IMG/VR virus record: IMGVR_UViG_3300039098_000023
Location: 53,978 to 109,630 of that record
Length of the DNA stretch: 55,653 nt
Source of the DNA: a virus
Direction: 5' to 3' (one strand)
Part shown: positions 23,576-32,263 of the stretch, piece after piece
Layout: every line of letters begins with the position of its first letter
Numbering within the stretch: the first letter of the stretch is position 1
Notes under the pieces: generated by a model
What the model was told of the DNA's origin: nothing
Seen by the model: only the letters and a program-made list of their open reading frames with translations
Databases searched by the model: none
Translations under genes and position numbers: made by a program

Positions 23576-23812
23576 CTAATCAGTAAGGCCAAGGTCGTCG
23601 TTTACGAAGTCATAGAACTTAACTAAAAGTCTACATAACGATACTATGATACCTATAGGGTAAGCAACACTACCGACAACTACTAGAACCCAAAGACCTT
23701 GCCAACGTTCCCTTTTAGGTTCGTAAGCCTCCATACAAGACATCATACCAAAGAATGCTAAGAACATAAATACTAAATTATATACGATTAGCTTCCCGTA
23801 TACGAGTTCCAT
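23576..23812 (-). CDS. Small membrane protein, two segments
   Basis: 78 residues with two membrane spans (VYNLVFMFLAFFGMMSC and GLWVLVVVGSVAYPIGIIVS) joined by a charged loop, and an acidic C terminus. AGGAGGTAACT binding site. Lies between primase and another single-span membrane gene. Function unknown. Confidence 0.8.
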   Translation of the reverse strand: MELVYGKLIVYNLVFMFLAFFGMMSCMEAYEPKRERWQGLWVLVVVGSVAYPIGIIVSLCRLLVKFYDFVNDDLGLTD

Positions 23813-23821
23813 AGTTACCTC

Positions 23822-23983
23822 CTACTTTAACGCCGACTGTTTTACTAATTCTAGTACCGTTTGTTGAACCATATCCTCATAGAATATAGTGTAACTAACA
23901 GTCTTACATACCCAATACGAGGCATATAAGAACGCACAAGAAATAGCAAACCCAATTAACGTATAAATCCATGTAATTTTCAT
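23822..23983 (-). CDS. 53-residue membrane protein
   Basis: ATG after AAGGACTAAAT. Residues 5-26 form one membrane segment (WIYTLIGFAISCAFLYASYW) and the remainder is a polar helix. Fits exactly in the gap between its neighbours. Function unknown. Confidence 0.7.
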   Translation of the reverse strand: MKITWIYTLIGFAISCAFLYASYWVCKTVSYTIFYEDMVQQTVLELVKQSALK

Positions 23984-23985
23984 AT

Positions 23986-24552
23986 TTAGTCCTTATCGAT
24001 CTTAGTCAAAGTTTCTTCGCACTTACCTAGGATAATTAACCCACCACACCCAGCTTTAGCTTCTTCTGCTGTAGGGTAATGGTTCCATGTTAACTTAATA
24101 TCGCGATTAACTCTGTAAAGCCACAACCAAGCATCAACCAGCTCTTTCGGCTCCTCAATAACAGGCTCCTCGAACTCGTAGAAATCACTATGCTTAAAGC
24201 ACTCAATAATCCCGAATACTGGAACGTTCTTGTCGTTTTCATCAACGAACCTTGTACCTATTAGTTGCACATACTCTGAGTTAGACCAATCTAAATTAGT
24301 CCACTTTTTACCGTTAGTAAGTTTGGTCAGCATAGCCTGTGTTTCAGTAAGCTCCTTAGCGTCTGACAACTTAGCTAACTTAGCCTGTACTTTTCCCTCA
24401 GCTACTGGATCGTACCGTCTATGGCTTGGGCAGTAGCCGTCTTGCGCCTTAGCGTCACAATCACCACCGTTAAACATAGGGCAATTATCACATTCTATAT
24501 CTGTGCATCCACGATCAGTTAAAATTTTCTGTAGTACTTCAATCTCTGGCAT
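23986..24552 (-). CDS. Unknown protein with N-terminal Cys cluster
   Basis: 188 residues. The first 45 hold six Cys (CTDIECDNCPMFNGGDC, GYCPSH), likely one or two zinc sites. The middle is a charged helix; the C-terminal part has strands and Trp residues (AWLWLYRVNRD). Lies just downstream of the helicase-loader-like gene. No family recognised. Confidence 0.8.
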   Translation of the reverse strand: MPEIEVLQKILTDRGCTDIECDNCPMFNGGDCDAKAQDGYCPSHRRYDPVAEGKVQAKLAKLSDAKELTETQAMLTKLTNGKKWTNLDWSNSEYVQLIGTRFVDENDKNVPVFGIIECFKHSDFYEFEEPVIEEPKELVDAWLWLYRVNRDIKLTWNHYPTAEEAKAGCGGLIILGKCEETLTKIDKD

Positions 24553-25353
24553 CTAACCCTCCAATAATAAGTCTGTTAATGATTTCAAAGTTTTCTTTAT
24601 CTTTTCGTCCTTGAACCTTACTGCAGTTGCATCATAGAAGTCAATCTTTTTCTGATAACGACCCTCGAATTCTGAAGGGGACAAGTGTGAGCATAAAATT
24701 GTAGTCCTACCTTGAATCTGACGCTTCTTAATGATGCTGTCCATATGGGACGTAGTGAACTTTGTTGAGTATTCAGTACCGATGAAGTATATAACTAAAA
24801 GATCGACTGAGTCAACCGTTTTAAGTAAAGTTTTGTTCTTCTTATCGAAGTCCTTAACTTCATCCATAATAGATGTAAAATCGATCATATAAACAGAATG
24901 CCTAGACTTCACTAAACTCTCACAGACTTGCGATGCCGCCTTAACTGAGCTAGTACCCTGCTCACTGTGCATATAAAGAGTTAGACCTGCCTTAGCTAAC
25001 TTCTCTGGGCGGTCTAGCATCGCCTTATAGAACGCTTTAGATCCTACGTTCTCACCTTCTGCTTCACTAGTGTCGCCGATGTAGATAGCAGGGACACCGA
25101 CTTTCGTTAATTGCTGAACTCTCATTTGCTGCTCAATCGTGCCGCTAGTCATTCGTTTCCTCCGCATAAGTTCATTAAATTCTTTACAACAATTACCTAA
25201 ATCAGCGGGTGCGTGGAATAAGGTCTTATTGTGCTTCTTAAATATGTACCACAAATACGGAAGAGGAACCCTTAACCTATTTCGGAAGGTATAATAGTCT
25301 CTTTCGTCATCATACCCCAAATGGAATAGTGGATTCCTACCGTAAATAGACAT
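24553..25353 (-). CDS. DnaC/IstB-like helicase loader, degenerate
   Basis: 266 residues laid out like a DnaC-type AAA+ loader: an N-terminal helical part, a strand-loop at YMHSEQGTSSVKAAS where Walker A would be, LLVIYFIGTEYSTKF where Walker B lies in DnaC (LLVIDEIG...), and LCSHLSPSEFEGRYQKK matching the sensor and arginine region. The P-loop Lys/Gly pattern and the Walker B acids are missing, so it may load helicase without ATP hydrolysis or only bind it. Three small genes separate it from the helicase gene in the same operon. Confidence 0.5.
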   Translation of the reverse strand: MSIYGRNPLFHLGYDDERDYYTFRNRLRVPLPYLWYIFKKHNKTLFHAPADLGNCCKEFNELMRRKRMTSGTIEQQMRVQQLTKVGVPAIYIGDTSEAEGENVGSKAFYKAMLDRPEKLAKAGLTLYMHSEQGTSSVKAASQVCESLVKSRHSVYMIDFTSIMDEVKDFDKKNKTLLKTVDSVDLLVIYFIGTEYSTKFTTSHMDSIIKKRQIQGRTTILCSHLSPSEFEGRYQKKIDFYDATAVRFKDEKIKKTLKSLTDLLLEG

Positions 25354-25541
25354 TATCTGCGCACGCGGTAGTATTCTAATTTAGCACCCATTGCTGCGCT
25401 ATTCATAGCTACCTGTAATATAGTTACGTGCTTTAGGTCGCAGTCGTGGCAGTAATAGAATACTGATGGTATACCTAAGTTATCAACTTCTGAGTTAATA
25501 CTTAAATTATTATCACAATTAGGACAGTTAATAGTACTCAT
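25353..25541 (-). CDS. Small zinc-ribbon protein
   Basis: 62 residues with two CxxC knuckles, CPNC near residue 6 and CHDC near 31, a classical four-Cys ribbon, then a short helix and basic end. Start overlaps the upstream stop (TAATG). Probably binds nucleic acid or protein. Function unknown. Confidence 0.75.
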   Translation of the reverse strand: MSTINCPNCDNNLSINSEVDNLGIPSVFYYCHDCDLKHVTILQVAMNSAAMGAKLEYYRVRR

Positions 25542-25807
25542 TACTTATTACTCCTTTTCTTACGTTTAATAGGCTTATATGGAGACTTAGACTTACGCCT
25601 AACACGCCTACTGTAAGGTGCAGGCAACTCTGGGATTCCATACTTCTCTACATAAATCTGAGCTAATGGCTGTCCTGTCTCTACAAGTTTGTCATATACT
25701 TCGTCATATGAAGCGCACCTAATCTTTCTACGCATAGGGCATGTGTATAGACATACTGCTAGGTGCTTGAAGTGTAGTTCCTTTGGGCAGTATAAATAAT
25801 CACTCAC
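25541..25807 (-). CDS. Small basic protein
   Basis: 88 residues, GTG start. Four Cys in the first 31 (CPKE, CLYTCPMRRKIRC) and an extremely basic tail (RRVRRKSKSPYKPIKRKKR). This points to nucleic acid binding. Sits in the helicase operon between the ribbon protein and a 112-residue unknown protein. Confidence 0.72.
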   Translation of the reverse strand: MSDYLYCPKELHFKHLAVCLYTCPMRRKIRCASYDEVYDKLVETGQPLAQIYVEKYGIPELPAPYSRRVRRKSKSPYKPIKRKKRSNK

Positions 25808-26138
25808 TACGACCCCACTTGTTCACTACTACGACAGTTTTAGCTACGAACTCAGTACTAGACTTATCCGCAGCATCTTGCATACTAGTTGCAATAACTA
25901 CCTTATTACCAGTGGCTACGTTAATATAAGTTTCTAAATCCTCTGAGTACTTGTATAGACCACCTTTAGGTACGTATTCAGCGATAGCCTTAGCTATCAA
26001 GTGGTCTTGGTTGTCATGCTCACTCACTAAATATACAACGTCCTGCCCAATCATTAGCATCTTACATACTTTGGTATTAATTTTACTCATCATATCAATT
26101 TTCTTTTTAATATTAGCTAACACTTTATCAACACTCAC
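25800..26138 (-). CDS. Unknown protein in helicase operon
   Basis: 112 residues, GTG start eight bases after GAGGAG. Starts with a basic helix, then alternating strands and helices (VCKMLMIGQDVVYLVSEHD, NKVVIATSMQDAADK, KTVVVVNKW) suggesting a compact alpha/beta fold. Overlaps the helicase stop by one base. No family recognised. Confidence 0.8.
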   Translation of the reverse strand: MSVDKVLANIKKKIDMMSKINTKVCKMLMIGQDVVYLVSEHDNQDHLIAKAIAEYVPKGGLYKYSEDLETYINVATGNKVVIATSMQDAADKSSTEFVAKTVVVVNKWGRSE

Positions 26139-27532
26139 TACATCGGCTCCTCATCTCTAAAGTCAAACTCTAGGTTATTAAATCGTGCTTTATTAAATTC
26201 TTTAAGTAACTTAAAAGGCATAAGCGTTGGCTCTCCATCTATAGACTTAAAGTTACGGTAAGCCTTAAATGTCAGAGTAATAGACCCCATATCCCCTACC
26301 TCGTCGTCGCCTTCCTCAACTGACATAGCGATAACTAAATCTGCTGCGTTTATTGCATTAGATACGAAACGCATTGTCCCAGTTTCGGATGAATACTGCA
26401 TTGGCGCAATAATTCTGCAACCAGTTCTTCGACAGAATGCTTTCAGCTCTTGAATCATTAGGAGATTGTACTCCCAACTTGCGATGTTACTATGCTTATT
26501 TCCTCGCGATACTAAATAAGGATAATCAATTACGAAGACTGTTACGCCTTTAGTTTTATGTAGAAGATCCATCGTTAGAAATAGATCGTCCCAGTTAGGG
26601 CTGGTGTCGATCAAGTATAGTTTATTAGCTTTCTCGTGAGTAGAGAATGTATCCTTAAATAACTCCCAAAACTCAGTATCGTCCATATCTTCTGCGATAT
26701 TGATCATATCAAACATATCGTCGTTGTAGTTATAAGCTAACTTAGCGTGAGCATTCCGTACTGCCTTACGCTCACTATGGTTTAAGTTGTCAGCCATAAC
26801 CTTCCCTATATCAACACCAGACTCGGCAGATAAGGCACGATTAAGTAGCTCCTCTTTACTCTGCTCAAATGTAAAGTAAGCAGCGTCGATGCCATACTTC
26901 TTGAACATGTGCATCTGCATACCTTGAGCCTTGAGACTCTTCCCAGCCTTAGCCTCGCCAGCAATCAGAGTTAACCCTGACTTGATTAAGCCACCTCGAC
27001 GGTCAATACCTTTATAACCCGTTTCCATGAACTCGTATTCTCGCTTACTACCAGCCATACTGATGAGGTCAGAACTAGCAATAGCATCATAGTCACTACT
27101 AGAAGCGGATACTTTTGCGTATAGATTCATAATGGCAGACTTCACTGCGTCTATATCTTTACCTTGGATAGCGTTACCTAGGTCTTGTGCTCCAGATAGA
27201 GCCTCACGAAGCATTGAAGCGTCTATTAGGTCTGATCGTACTGAATCCTCAGATAGTCCACTAATATCACGAGTACGCATTACCTCTACAAGATCAGTAA
27301 GTACCTCTGCTTGATCACCATCTTTTACTCTCGTTACAATTTCAGATACTAAACCATCCCAACCTATGATTTCACCGTGAGTAGCGTAGCAAATCTGAAT
27401 TACTCGGAACATACCAGCTAAATCTTTACTGGCGAAGTAGTCAATACTAAATTTATGTAGTAGTTCAGGGTTTCTTGAATTCATTAGCATAGAAATTGCG
27501 TTGAGTTCTAATTTCGTGTTTATCATTGCCAA
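26138..27532 (-). CDS. DnaB-type replicative helicase
   Basis: 464 residues. RecA-type core with Walker A IAGEAKAGKS (Lys198), a Walker B-like hydrophobic strand ending in Asp (VFVIDYPYLVS), and a MQYSS segment fitting the helicase motif 3 position. The N-terminal 150 residues are helical, like the DnaB N-terminal domain. It unwinds the fork ahead of the polymerase. Start is a TTG nine bases after AGGAGG; an ATG two codons in (27526) is possible. Directly under the promoter at 27573-27601. Confidence 0.85.
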   Translation of the reverse strand: MAMINTKLELNAISMLMNSRNPELLHKFSIDYFASKDLAGMFRVIQICYATHGEIIGWDGLVSEIVTRVKDGDQAEVLTDLVEVMRTRDISGLSEDSVRSDLIDASMLREALSGAQDLGNAIQGKDIDAVKSAIMNLYAKVSASSSDYDAIASSDLISMAGSKREYEFMETGYKGIDRRGGLIKSGLTLIAGEAKAGKSLKAQGMQMHMFKKYGIDAAYFTFEQSKEELLNRALSAESGVDIGKVMADNLNHSERKAVRNAHAKLAYNYNDDMFDMINIAEDMDDTEFWELFKDTFSTHEKANKLYLIDTSPNWDDLFLTMDLLHKTKGVTVFVIDYPYLVSRGNKHSNIASWEYNLLMIQELKAFCRRTGCRIIAPMQYSSETGTMRFVSNAINAADLVIAMSVEEGDDEVGDMGSITLTFKAYRNFKSIDGEPTLMPFKLLKEFNKARFNNLEFDFRDEEPM

Positions 27533-27572
27533 TCGTTAGTGCCTCCTTATATTTAATTGCTGTATTTAATTA

Positions 27573-27601
27573 ACAATACGACATATTTTACTTTTTGTCA
27601 A
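27573..27601 (-). promoter_or_regulatory. Sigma70-like promoter for helicase-primase operon
   Basis: Minus strand TTGACA (27596-27601), 17-base spacer, TATTGT (27573-27578). The -35 lies in the last codons of the upstream helicase gene. About 45 bases ahead of the DnaB-like start, and the only promoter seen for the operon ending at the 20.15 kb terminator. Confidence 0.7.
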
Positions 27602-28925
27602 TAACTTTAAACCCAAGATCCTTGTACCATCTGCACCTATTAAAGAAGAATGTGTCAGCAAGTGACCCGTTATCCCTAAACTCTATAACCACAGGTTTAG
27701 GTTTTCCTTCTAAAGGTCTTCTTGCCCTGCCGCAAATTTGCGTAGTAGTACCTTCATTATTATTAGGTTTGACTATAGCTACAACATCAAGGATAGGAAT
27801 GTCTAATCCCTTCTCAGCTTTCTTGATGGTGATGACAATATCTAAAAGGTCGTTAGCGAAGTCCTCCCTGAGCGCGTTGTCAGCTTTAGTTGTAGTCGTT
27901 CCTACGTACTTCCTAGATCTGTAGCCTTTAGATGTTAGTGCGTTATGTACGTACTCAACTTGGTCATTCGATATAGCAATAACAAGTATCTTTCTGCCAA
28001 CATCTAGCGCTCTAATTAGCTCATCTATAACTATAGCGTTTCGCATAACGTCCTCAGCTAATTGAGTACAAATCGTAGTGAAGTCCATAGGCTTAGTCGA
28101 ACACCAAGTAGTTCCCGTAGGAACTACTTTAACTAGACACTTTAAAGCAGTGTGGTCTACCATAGTGACCGCTACTGGCGCTAACCAATCTTCTAATACG
28201 TCAACTGGAAGCGATTTAATGTAGAATGTAGCAGAACAAGATATTCTGTATTTATTATTTAGGTTAGAAAGAACAAACTTAAAAGTTTCACATTTTATCG
28301 TATGGCTTTCATCGACGCAACAAACCCCGAAGACATTCTTGATTCGATCTAAGAGTCCATTATCGTCTCTAGCTAAAAGTTGGAACGTACAAATACAGAC
28401 ATCATCGAATTTATCAGTGTTCGCTGATAGTTTTTGTATAGGTTTATCATATATACATGATACCGCATCGTTGAAGTTCGGGATAAGGTTAGATTGATCT
28501 ACAAGAATAAGTACCTTCTCACCTAGTTGACCTGCGACGTACGACATTACCCACGACTTACCTGTGCCGCAACCAGCAGAAATTGTAGTGAATTTATCGT
28601 GCTTAGCTGACTTAATTAGTGCTTCTATCGGCTCGGATTGGTGCGCTCTAGGAGTAAAGGCTCCAGTTTCTTTGAAAGGTTCATTTAGGCTTTCGTAATT
28701 GCTTGTTGCGTACACAATTGGTAAATCAAATTTACTGGAAATGTAATCTAACTTGCGCTTGTTTGGCGGTATTCTAAGTATCTTAGTATCAGAGTCGTAG
28801 TAATAGTTAGTGAAGCGTTCCTTCTTACCTTTTTGCTTGTAAGAGAACAACTTCATAATGTCTAGCCTATCCGTGAAAGATAGGCTAGACGTATCGATTA
28901 TGGCTGCGCCATCAACGTAGATCAT
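27588..28925 (-). CDS. Superfamily 2 DNA helicase (T5 D10-like)
   Basis: 445 residues with SF2 motifs: Walker A SAGCGTGKS at about 116-124, motif Ia after LILVDQSN, DESH box in VCCVDESHTIK, motif III SCSAT, and the C-terminal motif VI QICGRARRP. Related to T5 D10 and UvsW-like helicases that drive branch migration and remodel stalled forks. No ribosome binding site is visible at its ATG, which overlaps the upstream stop (ATGA), so translation is coupled. Confidence 0.88.
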   Translation of the reverse strand: MIYVDGAAIIDTSSLSFTDRLDIMKLFSYKQKGKKERFTNYYYDSDTKILRIPPNKRKLDYISSKFDLPIVYATSNYESLNEPFKETGAFTPRAHQSEPIEALIKSAKHDKFTTISAGCGTGKSWVMSYVAGQLGEKVLILVDQSNLIPNFNDAVSCIYDKPIQKLSANTDKFDDVCICTFQLLARDDNGLLDRIKNVFGVCCVDESHTIKCETFKFVLSNLNNKYRISCSATFYIKSLPVDVLEDWLAPVAVTMVDHTALKCLVKVVPTGTTWCSTKPMDFTTICTQLAEDVMRNAIVIDELIRALDVGRKILVIAISNDQVEYVHNALTSKGYRSRKYVGTTTTKADNALREDFANDLLDIVITIKKAEKGLDIPILDVVAIVKPNNNEGTTTQICGRARRPLEGKPKPVVIEFRDNGSLADTFFFNRCRWYKDLGFKVIDKK

Positions 28926-29608
28926 TTTGTAGCGTAGTTACTATATAGAGTTTCTTCGTTGAACTGCTTTAGTGCTGCCTTTGGTAGTCTAAGGTTCGTA
29001 TATAGTAAGTCCTCCTTAGGTACTTTGGTTGCGTACTTCCATACGTAATTAGCTCTACCGTTCAGATTTCCGCACATAAACTTGCATATATCTACTTTTA
29101 TGAACACTTTTACGGTAGAAGTATCTGTATCATCAGTATCGCTTACGTATACTAAGTCACCCTCTTCTAAAGGCTCTGCGTCTTTACCGTCGTAAACAGT
29201 CCACTCTTCCTCTCCCAATACACCTAAAGCTTTCTCTGTTGTTCCGTAATCGTAAGTAAGCACGAACCCTTCACATTCTACAAATGTAACCCTAGCGTCG
29301 TACCCGTACATTGTAGGACGCATAGGTGTCCCGTCTAGGATCATATGTAACGCTTCTTTGTTTGAGTAAACTGTGTCAGTTAGTTCCTCAAGCATTCCGG
29401 AGCTAATAGCAAAATAATTACAACTACAAATAAGATCTCGATCTCGGGATTCTGCAAACACTAATTCACCACATAAATTGCGCATACTGGTACTGAATAT
29501 AAGTGGTGCGTTAATCGATCCGACACTGGTTAATCCGTACTCTTCTTCCATATCGTCCCACTGTCGAATCCGATACTCTTTACCTACAATAATATCTTCC
29601 GCTTTCAT
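28922..29608 (-). CDS. Unknown protein with MKAEDVV domain
   Basis: 228 residues. The first 75 (MKAEDIIVGKEYRIRQWDDM...GMLEEL) repeat the fold of the whole next gene upstream and of the N terminus of the ThyX-like protein at 34816-36081. The rest is beta-rich with LEEGDLVYVSD, a small SH3-like look. Probably a binding module rather than an enzyme. Function unknown. Confidence 0.8.
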   Translation of the reverse strand: MKAEDIIVGKEYRIRQWDDMEEEYGLTSVGSINAPLIFSTSMRNLCGELVFAESRDRDLICSCNYFAISSGMLEELTDTVYSNKEALHMILDGTPMRPTMYGYDARVTFVECEGFVLTYDYGTTEKALGVLGEEEWTVYDGKDAEPLEEGDLVYVSDTDDTDTSTVKVFIKVDICKFMCGNLNGRANYVWKYATKVPKEDLLYTNLRLPKAALKQFNEETLYSNYATK

Positions 29609-29868
29609 TATACCTCCTCAAGCATTCCGCAATCAATTGACCACAATTCATCGTCTGAGCTGCAAACGTTAATAGATCCTGAGAACAGCGATACTACTGT
29701 AGTGCCACATAAGTGCTTCATCTCTGTCGCGAAGTAGTGTGGTGTGTCAATTCCTAAAGCATATTCGTCAGTTGACGAGTCAGCTGGTTCGTACCCAAAC
29801 TCTTCTAGCATAGAGTCCCAAGTTCTAATTCTATAAGTCTTTCCTGCTACTACGTCTTCTGCTTTCAT
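29608..29868 (-). CDS. Single MKAEDVV-domain protein
   Basis: 86 residues, consisting only of the MKAEDVVAGKTYRIRTWDSM domain that is fused to other parts at 28922-29608 and 34816-36081. Conserved features are the first strand pair, a later H-L-C-G-T segment, and a closing W-x-I-x-x-x-M-L-E-E. GGAGGTAGT binding site; tandem with its longer paralogue. Confidence 0.8.
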   Translation of the reverse strand: MKAEDVVAGKTYRIRTWDSMLEEFGYEPADSSTDEYALGIDTPHYFATEMKHLCGTTVVSLFSGSINVCSSDDELWSIDCGMLEEV

Positions 29869-31277
29869 ACTACCTCCAGTTCTAAGTTTAGGTCTTCAGC
29901 TGATTCCATTAACTTATGGTACAAGTTTAGCTCAGGATTGTCAAGGACTTTTTCTAAAAGTGCGTCCAGCACTACACCTAACCGTGGGCCTTTCTTGATA
30001 CCTAGATGAATAAGGTCGTTTCCATCTATCTTCAAGTCTTTTCGCGTAAATGGTGCATGTTCCTCGATACCTTCAAGAATATCGTCGAATACTGCAAACG
30101 TATCTTTAAGAACTTTAACGTAATTACTAGGGCTGTGACCAACAATGTCAGCTACAATAAGATCCTGTAGATCCGTAACTACTTGAACTCTAATGTCTTT
30201 ATCAGTAGAATCAGTTAGCCTACCAACAAGACGACGAATCCCGCCTTTGCGCATCTTAGGACTTCTGTACATATGCTCATAGCATAAATTAGCGACGGTA
30301 TCAGTTAGTTCTGTACTAGCATTTAGACTTCCTAGAACCTCTCTAGCAATTCTTGCGCTAGCCTTATGGTGTCCGTAGAAGTGACCAGCGCCGTCTTCAC
30401 CTACTGAGTAAGTCTCAGGCTTTCCTATGTCATGTAAAAGTGCTGCCCATCGTAAATGTAGTTTACTAGGTATATGGTCAACTACAGCACAAATATGACC
30501 GAAAACATCTAAAGTGTGATGACTACTGTTTTGGTTAAATCCTATTGTAGGTACTAGTTGTGGTATAACAAACTCAAGTAGTCCTGTTTCTTCTAGCAAC
30601 TTTAGCCCTACGCTAGGTGTTGGCGACATTAAAATGTGATCTAGCTCAATCTTAATACGCTCTTTAGCGACGCTGGTGAGTCTATGTGATTTAGACGTTA
30701 TTGCGCACCTTACAGACTCAGATAGTCTTAGGTTATGTTGAGTAGCTTGTCGAATATACCGAAGCATTCTAACAGGATCTTCAATAATCCTATCAACAGC
30801 TAACCCTACAGGTACTACAAGCCCTACAGCCTTAACGTCAAACTCACCACCAAAAGGGTCAACTAAATATTCATGTATAGGATCGTAAGCCATAGCATTC
30901 ATTGTACTATCTCTACGACTAAGATCTTCTAGTAGCGTAACATCTTCGAACTTTACAGATTCAGGTCTACGACCATCTACGTACTCACCATCAACACGGT
31001 AAGTAGCAACCTCAACACTCATATCGCTTAAGTCTGGTACGCTAATAATTACTATACCAAACGCTTTACCTACGCTCTTTGTAATAGTACCATCTGCATC
31101 AAACAGAGCAAGTACCTCGTCAGGGGTAGCGTTAGTACTCATGTCCCAATCCTTCGGCTCTTTACCTAAGATTGAGTCTCTAACTGCGCCACCTACAACA
31201 TACGCATCGTAATCATTTGCGCTCAGTACGCTAGCAATAAAGCTAACTATTTCAGGTACTTCGATTTTAATACTCAT
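29865..31277 (-). CDS. CCA-adding tRNA nucleotidyltransferase
   Basis: 470 residues, a class II CCA-adding enzyme or close relative. Head: VVGGAVRDSILG at 27-38 and DWDMSTNA at 43-50. Further motifs are RRDSTMNAMAYDP and VDRIIEDPVRMLRYIRQA. The C-terminal half has an HD-type domain (LHDIGKPETY, FYGHHKASA). It would add or repair the 3' CCA of tRNAs. Together with the RlaP-like protein and RNA ligase to its right it suggests phage tRNA maintenance or repair. Length and motif order are normal. Confidence 0.92.
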   Translation of the reverse strand: MSIKIEVPEIVSFIASVLSANDYDAYVVGGAVRDSILGKEPKDWDMSTNATPDEVLALFDADGTITKSVGKAFGIVIISVPDLSDMSVEVATYRVDGEYVDGRRPESVKFEDVTLLEDLSRRDSTMNAMAYDPIHEYLVDPFGGEFDVKAVGLVVPVGLAVDRIIEDPVRMLRYIRQATQHNLRLSESVRCAITSKSHRLTSVAKERIKIELDHILMSPTPSVGLKLLEETGLLEFVIPQLVPTIGFNQNSSHHTLDVFGHICAVVDHIPSKLHLRWAALLHDIGKPETYSVGEDGAGHFYGHHKASARIAREVLGSLNASTELTDTVANLCYEHMYRSPKMRKGGIRRLVGRLTDSTDKDIRVQVVTDLQDLIVADIVGHSPSNYVKVLKDTFAVFDDILEGIEEHAPFTRKDLKIDGNDLIHLGIKKGPRLGVVLDALLEKVLDNPELNLYHKLMESAEDLNLELEVV

Positions 31278-31285
31278 AGTATCTC

Positions 31286-32263
31286 CTAGTACGATAACTC
31301 TCCGCTACCTTGCAAATACAGAGAAGGGTTAAATGTAGCTGCCTTTATTAGGTCAGTAGTAATTGCGGCTTTAGTTTGCTCGGAAGCTCGCTTAGGTAAC
31401 TCAGCCTTTACGTATGCTTGGCTACACTGTTGTTGCAGTGAACTACTTAGAACCATAAGCTGATCGTATGTTACTTCGCCAGCTCGGACTGACTGTACTA
31501 GCTCAAGTGTGCGACCTTTTAGTCTAACATTTAACGTACCTTTTATAGCAATATGAGCTGACTGCTCTAATAACCTAATTAAATGTGAGGCTGCTTTACA
31601 GTCGTATCCGTGTTTCCGCTCTAACTCTGCCCTAGCCTCATTCCTATTAGCTTTCCACTGATTATACTCTTCGTAGTTACGTTGCTTAGCGTCGAACTCG
31701 CGCCTAGCATTGATCATTTTAGTTAACGCTTTAACGCCTGCAACGCTACCATTAAAGTCATCGTAAAGCTCGCCTAAAGCGATGAAGGCTCCCTTCTCCA
31801 TCATACCCTCTAGCCCAAACTCAGCAGGTTCTGGCTTTAGAACTACGCCGCCATCGAACCATGCTTTATGCTTATTCATTCTGGATAGTTGTTGCATTGC
31901 GTAACCTTTATACGTATGCTCGCACTGTTTAGTAAGTAAACCGTATTTATGTTTAGTTAGGGTTGAGTAAGCATCTGTAGTATAAGTTATGCACTCCTCA
32001 GGCAAGAATAGAAGCTCTATAATATTAGGATTAGCCTTAACAGCTAACTCAGCAAACTTAATCACGTTCATCGCTACTCTATCTTCTCCGTCTTCCCAGC
32101 TAGTTTTCTGGCCAAACTTCTTCGAAGGATCAAGAAGTACGTCTAAAGGTGGAAGCACTAGCGATCTATAGTCGTAGTCACTTTCAGGAGTGCTATTTCC
32201 GTATGCACGAGAACCTGATATACCCTCAAATATTGTGTAGTTACGTAAGTCTTGTAGTTCCAT
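31286..32263 (-). CDS. RlaP-like nucleotidyltransferase
   Basis: 325 residues. The MNT-type nucleotidyltransferase signature is GSRAYGNSTPESDYDYRS, with acids D29 and D31. This is the family called RNA ligase-associated nucleotidyltransferase (RlaP, Pfam DUF2204-like/PF10127 type; T4 has a relative in the nrdC.11 product). The rest is helical. An RNA ligase gene lies 1.3 kb away in the same operon, the association the family is named for. Probably extends or edits RNA ends before ligation. Substrate unproven. Confidence 0.72.
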   Translation of the reverse strand: MELQDLRNYTIFEGISGSRAYGNSTPESDYDYRSLVLPPLDVLLDPSKKFGQKTSWEDGEDRVAMNVIKFAELAVKANPNIIELLFLPEECITYTTDAYSTLTKHKYGLLTKQCEHTYKGYAMQQLSRMNKHKAWFDGGVVLKPEPAEFGLEGMMEKGAFIALGELYDDFNGSVAGVKALTKMINARREFDAKQRNYEEYNQWKANRNEARAELERKHGYDCKAASHLIRLLEQSAHIAIKGTLNVRLKGRTLELVQSVRAGEVTYDQLMVLSSSLQQQCSQAYVKAELPKRASEQTKAAITTDLIKAATFNPSLYLQGSGELSY

